From Clostridiales bacterium (GTDB taxonomy: Bacteria > Bacillota > Clostridia > Christensenellales > Aristaeellaceae), in NCBI GenBank assembly GCA_004556155.1, contig SFIM01000053.1, forward strand, positions 1 to 7,220: a DNA stretch of 7,220 nucleotides, written 5' to 3'. Under the pieces are notes generated by a model. It was not told the origin of the DNA. It searched no databases and saw only the letters and a program-made list of their open reading frames with translations. Made by a program: the position numbers and the translations under genes. Positions 1 to 4,673 of the stretch are shown piece after piece; the first letter of the stretch is position 1; the number at the start of each line of letters is the position of its first letter.

Positions 1-12
1 AGACCTGCTCTC

Positions 13-41
13 ATTATAGCAAAGGAGGCGCTTCCTGTATC
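13..41 (-). promoter_or_regulatory. Possible leftward extended -10 promoter
   Basis: Read on the minus strand, TATAAT (plus 13-18) is preceded by TGC, giving an extended -10. GATACA lies 17 bases upstream (plus 36-41) and matches TTGACA at 3 of 6 positions. It would drive a gene to the left of the window. The stretch is more AT-rich than the coding regions. Against it, bases 1-45 can also be read rightwards as the end of a protein, so this is only a candidate. Confidence 0.3.
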
Positions 42-57
42 TTAAGCTTTTCCCTCT

Positions 58-79
58 CACCAGCTCCGCTGGTGGTTTT
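58..79 (+). terminator. Small intrinsic terminator, rightward
   Basis: CACCAGC (58-64) and GCTGGTG (68-74) form a perfect 7-bp stem with a three-base loop. It is followed by G, TTTT (76-79) and the pyrimidine-rich CTTCTTC. The T-rich side is on the plus strand, so it would end a transcript entering from the left. A second, stronger terminator lies 30 bases further on. Confidence 0.45.
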
Positions 80-108
80 CTTCTTCGCTGAAGCGACAAT
101 AATCAAGC

Positions 109-141
109 GGCGGCTGAGCAAATGCAGCTCAGCCGCCTTTT
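109..141 (+). terminator. Strong hairpin terminator at the end of recX
   Basis: GGCGGCTGAGC (109-119) pairs perfectly with GCTCAGCCGCC (127-137): an 11-bp stem with a 7-base loop, followed by TTTT (138-141). The T-run is on the plus strand, so rightward termination is the better reading. On the minus strand the same stem lies about 30 bases after the recX stop and is followed by GCTTGATTATT, a poor U-tract. It may therefore also end the hydrolase-recX transcript, less efficiently. Confidence 0.7.
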
Positions 142-170
142 GCATGTATGCTTGAGTATCTTAGAAGGAT

Positions 171-818
171 TTATTCCGCATCGTCCCCGTCGTCGGGCGT
201 TTCATCCTTGCCCTCCGCGATGATTTGCAGGGCGCGCCGGGCGATATCCGCGTCATAGCCGTGGCGCGCCAGCATCGCCAGCGTGCGGTTGTAGAGCGAA
301 CGGTTGAAATCCCCCTGCGTGCGGGCCAGGAACTTGCCCGTCAGCCGCACCGCGTCAGCCAACTGCTCCTCGTCGGATAATTCGGATACGGCGCTTTGCG
401 CCACCTCGCGGCTGACCCCGCGGCGGGTCAGCTCCCGCTCGATGCGGGCGCGGCCATGCTTGTGCGCGCGGCTCTGCGCCCAGCGCTGGGCGTAGGCTTC
501 GTCGTCCAGCAGCTCGGCCTCGTATAGCTTTTCAATCACCCGATCCACGCACGCGGCAGGATAGCCGCTATCCAGCAGACGGCGGCGCACCTCATTTTCG
601 CTGCGGTCGCACAGCGACAGCAGCCGCACCGCGTGATCCAGCGCGTGCGTGTAGCCGCGCTGGGCGATAAACAGCCGGTACGCCTGGGTATCCAGCACCT
701 CGCCCGCGCGCACGGGGCGCTCGCGCAGCAGGGATAGCGGCACGCGCAGCACACCGCTTTCCAATTGCAGCACGGCGCAGCCGCGCGCCTTTTTGATTTC
801 CAGCACTCTTTCAATCAT
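171..818 (-). CDS. recX: Regulatory protein RecX
   Basis: A 215-residue cytoplasmic protein of the RecX family, which binds RecA and modulates (usually inhibits) its filament formation and strand exchange in recombination and SOS. The family fold of tandem three-helix repeats is visible. Repeat 1 is at about residues 57-105, with the R-S-E-N-E-V-R-R-R-L helix. Repeat 2 is at about 105-150, with D-D-E-A-Y-A-Q-R-W then G-R-A-R-I-E-R-E-L-T-R-R-G-V. Repeat 3 is at about 150-200. The tail after residue 203 is acidic. The length fits the family. The ATG at 816-818 has GAGGCAGG upstream at suitable spacing and overlaps the end of the serine hydrolase gene by 8 bases, so translation is probably coupled. 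RecX genes often lie beside recA, but no recA is in the window. Identification is firm; whether it inhibits or stimulates RecA here cannot be read from the sequence. Confidence 0.93.
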   Translation of the reverse strand: MIERVLEIKKARGCAVLQLESGVLRVPLSLLRERPVRAGEVLDTQAYRLFIAQRGYTHALDHAVRLLSLCDRSENEVRRRLLDSGYPAACVDRVIEKLYEAELLDDEAYAQRWAQSRAHKHGRARIERELTRRGVSREVAQSAVSELSDEEQLADAVRLTGKFLARTQGDFNRSLYNRTLAMLARHGYDADIARRALQIIAEGKDETPDDGDDAE

Positions 819-1959
819 CGGTAAATACCTGCCTCATGATGGCTTTATTCAGGTCGGATAACACGCCGTCGCGCGCCTCGCTTGCGCCGCTGGTCAGCAG
901 CGCGAAGCCGCGGCGCGACTGCGGATCATAAAACAGCCCGTGCATCGCGCCGTAGGCCAGCCCCTGATGCCCGTACAGCGTGTGCGGGCACACAGCCGCG
1001 TCCTGCACGATGAACGTGCCCATCCCCTCGGTTAGATTATACGCCCGCGCGCCGAAGGGTGCAATCCCCCGGCGCATATCCGCATAACGCGGCTGCATGG
1101 CCTCGCGCCCCAGCCTGGCCAGCTCCGGCGCGGAGATGTATAGGTTGCCCTGCGCGAGCAGGTAGTGCCGGGCGGGATCGGGCGCGGGCGCGGGCAGCGG
1201 ACGCGCGCGGCGCAGGGCGTTGTTCAGCGTGGGCGCAGCCTGCGCGGGCAGCACGCGGAAGGCGTCGGCCACATTCTCCCCTGCCTTTTGCGGATAGAAC
1301 GTGGCCGCTATGCCCAGCGGCTCAAACAGCGCGCGCTGCATGATGGCTTCAAAATCCTGCCCGAGCATGCCCTCCAGCACGCAGGCGACAACGCCCGCGC
1401 CCAGGTTGGAATAGACAAAGCGGTCTGGCGCGGGGGCGAAGCAATCGCCGGGGAACAGCGCGCTCAGCGGCGGGTTGTCCTGGCACGCGGCGATATAGGA
1501 CGCGCCGTCCTGGATGCCCGCGGTGTGCGACAGCAGCCGCCGCAGGGTGACGGGCAGCTTGGGCGCGGCAGGGTGCCGCAGCGAACAGGGCAGGTACTCG
1601 TCCACGTCCGCGTCCAGATCGATCTGTCCCGTCTGCGCAAGGCGCATGACGGCCAGGGCGGTGACATGCTTGCTGACCGAGGCTGCCCGGAACACCGTAT
1701 CCGGCGTGACGGGCACGGGGCGGCCGTTTTCAAAGCGCGCCGCGCCATAGGCAAGCGTGCCGGTGACAGCCGCATCGTCAAACAGCGCCACCGCCGCGCC
1801 CACGGCACAGTGAGCCTGGAGCGCGCGGCGAATGCCCTCTGCCTGCCGGGCGGGAATATTGCCCTGCGCGCTAAAGAGCTGCGCGCCCGCGCGCAGCCAG
1901 GCTGGCCGCGGCTGCAGCGCCAGCGCCGCGCGATAGAGCGAGGCTTTCCATTTTTCCAC
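811..1959 (-). CDS. Serine hydrolase, beta-lactamase/class C PBP family
   Basis: A 382-residue protein of the beta-lactamase-related serine hydrolase family (Pfam Beta-lactamase, PF00144), which includes esterases, D-amino acid peptidases and class C-like enzymes. The SxxK motif is S-V-S-K at 94-97 (nucleophile S94, base K97), the second motif is Y-S-N at 183-185, and the third, in place of K-T-G, is H-Q-G at 331-333. The family stretch L-L-S-H-T-A-G-I lies at 142-149. I see no signal peptide or membrane helix, so it is probably cytoplasmic. Translation starts at GTG (1957-1959) behind a GAGGTGA ribosome binding site; an in-frame TGA lies just upstream, so this is the earliest possible start. 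It is the first gene of a leftward pair with recX. The substrate cannot be predicted, and antibiotic resistance should not be assumed: this architecture is mostly found in peptidases and esterases. Confidence 0.88.
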   Translation of the reverse strand: MEKWKASLYRAALALQPRPAWLRAGAQLFSAQGNIPARQAEGIRRALQAHCAVGAAVALFDDAAVTGTLAYGAARFENGRPVPVTPDTVFRAASVSKHVTALAVMRLAQTGQIDLDADVDEYLPCSLRHPAAPKLPVTLRRLLSHTAGIQDGASYIAACQDNPPLSALFPGDCFAPAPDRFVYSNLGAGVVACVLEGMLGQDFEAIMQRALFEPLGIAATFYPQKAGENVADAFRVLPAQAAPTLNNALRRARPLPAPAPDPARHYLLAQGNLYISAPELARLGREAMQPRYADMRRGIAPFGARAYNLTEGMGTFIVQDAAVCPHTLYGHQGLAYGAMHGLFYDPQSRRGFALLTSGASEARDGVLSDLNKAIMRQVFTDD

Positions 1960-1963
1960 AGTT

Positions 1964-1970
1964 TCACCTC
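1964..1970 (-). promoter_or_regulatory. Ribosome binding site for the GTG start
   Basis: On the minus strand this reads GAGGTGA and ends 4 bases before the GTG start of the serine hydrolase. It decides the start, because no in-frame ATG lies nearby and an in-frame TGA overlaps the site. On the other strand it touches the possible -35 element of the coat gene promoter. Confidence 0.75.
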
Positions 1971-1999
1971 ATACTTTCTTCACTGATGGGACATACTGT
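1969..1999 (+). promoter_or_regulatory. Possible sporulation (sigma-E/sigma-K type) promoter
   Basis: CATACTGT (1992-1999) fits the mother-cell -10 consensus (sigma-E CATACAnT with one difference; sigma-K CATAnnnT exactly). Upstream, TCATACT (1969-1975) fits the sigma-E -35 form KMATATT at 6 of 7 positions. Its AC (1973-1974) lies 17 bases before the -10, close to the sigma-K arrangement. The sigma-E spacer would be 16 bases, slightly long. Transcription would start near 2006, just before the ribosome binding site of the first coat gene. No good vegetative promoter is visible here. The coat gene content makes a sporulation promoter the expected type. Confidence 0.5.
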
Positions 2000-2017
2000 G
2001 TGCGTACCCAATCAAAC

Positions 2018-2025
2018 AAGGAGGG
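2018..2025 (+). promoter_or_regulatory. Ribosome binding site fixing the first coat gene start
   Basis: AAGGAGGG ends 8 bases before the ATG at 2034. It rules out the upstream in-frame ATG at 1986, which lies within the -35/-10 spacer of the putative promoter and has no such site. Confidence 0.85.
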
Positions 2026-2033
2026 ATTTGTTT

Positions 2034-2243
2034 ATGGCTTCTCAATGCGGATGCAGCCTGACCAGCAAGGATTTGACGGTCATCGAGGATCAGCTGACCC
2101 ATCTGGCCACCGCCTGCCGCGTGGCGCAGGGCTATGCCGGCAGCTTTCAGAACCCGCAGCTGCGCACCCTGGCGGGCGCCATTGCGCAGCATCATCGCCA
2201 GCAGTTCGACGCGCTGTACGCCTTTTTGAACGGCTGTCAGTAA
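2034..2243 (+). CDS. Small spore coat protein, CotF-like partner
   Basis: A 69-residue protein, too short for confident family assignment on its own. It begins with a small Cys/Gly patch (C5, C7), then a mostly helical body: L-T-S-K-D-L-T-V-I-E-D-Q-L, followed by a second helix ending in H-H-R-Q-Q-F-D-A-L-Y. This two-helix layout resembles the short CotF-like coat proteins that Clostridia often encode directly before a longer CotF. It lies 18 bases upstream of such a gene, on the same strand and behind a sporulation-type promoter. The inferred role is structural, in the spore coat, made in the mother cell. The start at 2034 is chosen for its strong ribosome binding site; an in-frame ATG at 1986 would add 16 residues that do not look family-like. 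The three cysteines (5, 7 and 68) could cross-link; that is inference. Confidence 0.75.
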   Translation: MASQCGCSLTSKDLTVIEDQLTHLATACRVAQGYAGSFQNPQLRTLAGAIAQHHRQQFDALYAFLNGCQ

Positions 2244-2261
2244 CAGGGAGGGAATGAGAAT

Positions 2262-2573
2262 ATGCAAACCTATCAGAATCAGCAGGGCATGAACCAGCAG
2301 CCCGCGCCCATGGGCCTGAGCGATCAGGAATTGGCCTACGATCTGCTCTATCAGGAAAAGGCGTTGATGGCCAACATCTCCTCCGAGGTGGTGGAGGGCA
2401 GCCACGCGGGCCTGCGCAATGTGCTCAACGATATGTTCATGCAGATCGGCCAGGATCAGCTGCAGGTGTTCCAGCTCATGAACGAGCATGGCTGGTATCA
2501 GACCAAGCCCGCCCCGCAGCCTGAATTGCAGACGGCCAAGCAGAAATACCAGCAGATGCGCCAGGGTCTGTAA
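2262..2573 (+). CDS. Spore coat protein, CotF family
   Basis: A 103-residue protein of the CotF spore coat family (Pfam Coat_F, PF07875), a ferritin-like helical fold. After a Gln/Asn-rich head (residues 1-15) come the family features: L-S-D-Q-E-L-A-Y-D-L-L (19-29), a helix around 31-46, the L-R-N-V-L-N-D-M segment (51-58) and the hallmark H-G-W-Y (76-79), followed by a Pro/Gln-rich tail. It is expected in the coat of the developing spore. The ATG at 2262 follows AGGGAGGG (2245-2252) at 9 bases. It is the second gene of a two-gene operon and is followed within 20 bases by a strong terminator. The gene marks the organism as a spore former or a close relative of one. In Bacillus CotF is processed; I see no evident cleavage site here. 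Confidence 0.88.
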   Translation: MQTYQNQQGMNQQPAPMGLSDQELAYDLLYQEKALMANISSEVVEGSHAGLRNVLNDMFMQIGQDQLQVFQLMNEHGWYQTKPAPQPELQTAKQKYQQMRQGL

Positions 2574-2588
2574 GGCGGCGCGGATTTA

Positions 2589-2620
2589 CCCGGCTGGGCG
2601 GAAACGCCCGGCCGGGTTTT
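2589..2620 (+). terminator. Strong intrinsic terminator of the coat gene operon
   Basis: CCCGGCTGGGCG (2589-2600) pairs with CGCCCGGCCGGG (2605-2616) through 12 pairs, one of them U-G, around a GAAA tetraloop, followed by TTTT (2617-2620). On the minus strand the wobble becomes an A-C mismatch and the stem is followed by TAAATCC, so it should be a weaker terminator for the converging lgt transcript. No other terminator for lgt is visible. Confidence 0.9.
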
Positions 2621-2643
2621 GCGTGGAAGGGACAAGGGGGACA

Positions 2644-3390
2644 TTACTTCCTTTCTTGAAGAAGGCAACGTTTTCCCCGCCAGAAGTGCGCCAGCCCGCA
2701 CAGGCACAGCGCCAGGCTCAGCAGCTGCGATACCCGGATGGGCCCCAGCATCAGGCTGTCCGTGCGCAAGCCCTCGATGATAGTGCGCCCCGCGCCGTAC
2801 CAGAGCAGGTACAGGAAAAACACATCCCCCGCGCGCCGCGCGCGCAGACGATAGCGCCACAGCACAATAAAGCCCGCCAGATCCCAGCAGGACTCATAAA
2901 AGAACGTTGCCAGGTGCCATACGCCGTCCACCTGAACCGCCACGGGGAAAAACTGCCAGAAGGCCGACTGCACCGGGTATCCGTATGCCTCGCCATTGAA
3001 AAGATTGCCCCAGCGGCCGATGGCCTGCCCCAGGATCACCAGCGGCGCGGCCATGTCAAACAGCGTCAGGCAGGATATGCGCCGCCGCCGGGACAGCAGA
3101 TACAGCCCCAGCGCGCCGCCGATGACCCCGCCGTATATCGCCAGTCCGCCCTGCCAGAAATACAGGATGCTGACGGGGTTTTGCGCATAGTAATCCCACC
3201 GGAAAATCACATAGTACAGCCGCGCGCATACCACGCCCAGGGGCACGGCCCACAGCGCCATGTCCAGCCCGATATCCTCAGGCAGTCCGCGCCGCCGCCC
3301 TTCGCGCTGGCACAGGATCACCGCGCACAGCACGGCCAGGGCAATCAGCACGCCGTAGATTGAAACAACGCCGAATAGCTTGGTTCTCAT
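2644..3390 (-). CDS. lgt: Prolipoprotein diacylglyceryl transferase
   Basis: A 248-residue integral membrane enzyme. It moves a diacylglyceryl group from phosphatidylglycerol to the lipobox cysteine of prolipoproteins, the first step of lipoprotein maturation. About seven membrane segments can be seen, near residues 5-27, 43-63, 82-99, 107-125, 163-178, 187-201 and 221-237. The Lgt signature G-R-W-G-N-L-F-N-G-E-A-Y-G spans 125-137 (R126 and N129 correspond to the key Arg and Asn of the E. coli enzyme). The C-terminal R-T-I-I-E-G-L-R-T-D-S-L holds R202, E206 and R209. A Tyr (Y86 in A-I-Y-G-G) stands where E. coli has His103, as in some other Firmicutes. The start at 3390 is preferred: the longer frame to 3480 would overlap the upstream gene by 82 bases and its extra residues do not look like Lgt. 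The ribosome binding site is weak (GAGCGAA inside the end of the upstream gene), and translation is probably coupled across the 8-base gap. The N-terminus is somewhat shorter than usual. Confidence 0.93.
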   Translation of the reverse strand: MRTKLFGVVSIYGVLIALAVLCAVILCQREGRRRGLPEDIGLDMALWAVPLGVVCARLYYVIFRWDYYAQNPVSILYFWQGGLAIYGGVIGGALGLYLLSRRRRISCLTLFDMAAPLVILGQAIGRWGNLFNGEAYGYPVQSAFWQFFPVAVQVDGVWHLATFFYESCWDLAGFIVLWRYRLRARRAGDVFFLYLLWYGAGRTIIEGLRTDSLMLGPIRVSQLLSLALCLCGLAHFWRGKRCLLQERK

Positions 3391-3398
3391 ACCCGGTA

Positions 3399-4544
3399 TT
3401 ATTCGCTCTTCTGCCCGGCGGTATGCACGGTCTGCAGCCAGTCGCGGATGGGCAGATGCTGCGGGCACTTGCCCTCGCACAGCCCGCAGCGCACGCAGCG
3501 GCCCGCGTCCTGCTCGTTTTCCACAAAGCTCTGATACCGGCGCGGGAAGTCCGCCATGCGGTCGAACATCGCCGCTTCGTTGTAGGCGGCGAACACGCGC
3601 GGAATGCCCACGCCCCTGGGGCAGGGCACGCAGTAGGCGCAGCCCGTGCAGCCGATGGGCATGCGCTTGCGATAGCCTGCGCGCAGGCGGGCAATGAGCC
3701 GCTTGTCCGCGTCGCTCAGGCAGCCGGGGCGCACGTTTTCAAAGATGCGCAGATTATCCTGCACCTGCGCTTCATCGCTCATGCCCGACAGCATCACCGC
3801 CACCTGATCAAAATCGCCCACATAGCGGAAGGCCCATTCCACCGGCGAGCACTGCACGGGATAGCGCTCCATCATCGCGCGCACCTCGGCGGGCGGATTG
3901 GCCAGCGCGCCGCCGCGCAGCGGCTCCATCACCACCAGCGGCACCCTGCGCGCGCGCGCCAGACGGATGCCGCGCAGCCCCGCCTGATGGCGGATATCCA
4001 GATAGTTAAACTGAATCTGCGCCATGCGCCAGTCATAGCTGGTCAGGATATCGCGGAACACCTCGTAATCATCATGGAAGGAAAACGCGGGATAGCGGAT
4101 GCGGCCGTCCTTGACCGCGCTGTCCAGAAACTCGCGCACGCCCAGCGCCTTCATCTTTTCCCAGCGCTCGCGCCCCAGGGCGTGCAAAAGATAAAAGTCC
4201 ACATAGGGCACGTCCAGGCGCTTGAGCTGCTCGTCCAGCACCGCGTCCATATCCTGCCGGGTTTCCACCTTCCACACGGGCAGCTTGGTGGCCAGCTTCA
4301 CGCGCTCGCGGTAGCCGTCCTTGAGGATGCGGCCCACCAGCGGTTCGCTTTGCCCATCGCAGTAGGGATAGGCCGTATCGACATAGCTCAGCCCCTGATC
4401 GATGGCCGAGCGCAGCATGGCCGTTGCGCGCGCCTCGTCCAGCGCCGTGGAGCCGTCGGGCAGCGTCACTTTAGGCAGACGCATCATGCCAAAGCCCAAG
4501 CGGGAAATATTAAAGCCCAGATCGCCAAAGGGTACATACTGCAT
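3399..4544 (-). CDS. Aldo/keto reductase with C-terminal 4Fe-4S domain
   Basis: A 381-residue protein of the aldo/keto reductase type with a fused ferredoxin-like tail (COG1453), common in anaerobes. The N-terminal TIM barrel (about 1-285) shows the catalytic tetrad: D56 and Y61 in Y-V-D-T-A-Y-P-Y, K87 in A-T-K-L-P, and H121 in Y-L-L-H. The tail carries two iron-sulfur motifs. C299, C302, C305 and C308 (CxxCxxCxxCP) form one. C350, C353, C356 and C360 (CxxCxxCxxxCP) form the other. It probably reduces an unknown carbonyl compound, using NAD(P)H or electrons passed through the clusters; the substrate cannot be read from the sequence. The ATG at 4542-4544 is preceded by AAAGGAGGG (plus 4552-4560) at 7 bases, a strong site. 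It is the first gene of a leftward pair with lgt, with no functional link that I can see. Confidence 0.93.
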   Translation of the reverse strand: MQYVPFGDLGFNISRLGFGMMRLPKVTLPDGSTALDEARATAMLRSAIDQGLSYVDTAYPYCDGQSEPLVGRILKDGYRERVKLATKLPVWKVETRQDMDAVLDEQLKRLDVPYVDFYLLHALGRERWEKMKALGVREFLDSAVKDGRIRYPAFSFHDDYEVFRDILTSYDWRMAQIQFNYLDIRHQAGLRGIRLARARRVPLVVMEPLRGGALANPPAEVRAMMERYPVQCSPVEWAFRYVGDFDQVAVMLSGMSDEAQVQDNLRIFENVRPGCLSDADKRLIARLRAGYRKRMPIGCTGCAYCVPCPRGVGIPRVFAAYNEAAMFDRMADFPRRYQSFVENEQDAGRCVRCGLCEGKCPQHLPIRDWLQTVHTAGQKSE

Positions 4545-4578
4545 AGAAACGCCCTCCTTTAAGAATAAACCTTTTCAA

Positions 4579-4607
4579 ATTATATCATAGATCAAAGAAA
4601 ATTGCAC
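4579..4607 (-). promoter_or_regulatory. Extended -10 promoter of the reductase-lgt pair
   Basis: On the minus strand TATAAT (plus 4579-4584) is preceded by TGA, an extended -10 (TGnTATAAT). The hexamer GTGCAA (plus 4602-4607) lies 17 bases upstream and matches TTGACA only at 3 of 6, as is usual for extended -10 promoters. The start of transcription would be near 4572, leaving a short leader of about 28 bases before the ATG. Confidence 0.7.
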
Positions 4608-4614
4608 CGGCCAC

Positions 4615-4643
4615 TTGCCATCCGCGCAAAAATAGGGGATAAT
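4615..4643 (+). promoter_or_regulatory. Vegetative promoter of dnaX
   Basis: TTGCCA (4615-4620), 17 bases, then GATAAT (4638-4643): a good sigma-A type promoter with optimal spacing. Transcription would start near 4650, just upstream of the AGGAGG ribosome binding site. It stands back to back with the leftward reductase promoter; the two -35 elements are 7 bases apart. Confidence 0.75.
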
Positions 4644-4657
4644 AAACGCATCGTTAC

Positions 4658-4663
4658 AGGAGG
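4658..4663 (+). promoter_or_regulatory. Ribosome binding site fixing the dnaX start
   Basis: AGGAGG ends 10 bases before the ATG at 4674. The reading frame stays open back to 4602, but that stretch contains the promoter and lies upstream of the likely transcription start, so it is not translated. Confidence 0.85.
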
Positions 4664-4673
4664 AATTGCAACC

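Noticed and set aside
1464..1967. ATG at 1965-1967 as the start of a 167-codon minus-strand frame
   Set aside because: This frame is a shifted shadow of the hydrolase; the GTG start in the correct frame has the matching ribosome binding site and family motifs.
1165..1986. Long plus-strand open frame of 273 codons opposite the serine hydrolase
   Set aside because: It is a shadow in GC-rich DNA: very rich in Arg, Gly and Ala, no ribosome binding site, and antisense to a gene with clear catalytic motifs.
3129..3137. Tyr in place of the E. coli His103 in Lgt as a possible inactivating change
   Set aside because: The A-I-Y-G-G form occurs in other Firmicute Lgt proteins, for example that of S. 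pneumoniae as I recall it, and the key Arg, Asn and Glu residues are all present.
3360..4562. 400-codon plus-strand frame opposite the aldo/keto reductase
   Set aside because: It is unusually rich in His and Ala and shows no family motif; the minus-strand gene has the full catalytic tetrad and both iron-sulfur motifs.
4545..4673. SRP RNA gene upstream of dnaX, as in Bacillus
   Set aside because: The gap is filled by two promoters and contains no conserved SRP RNA core.
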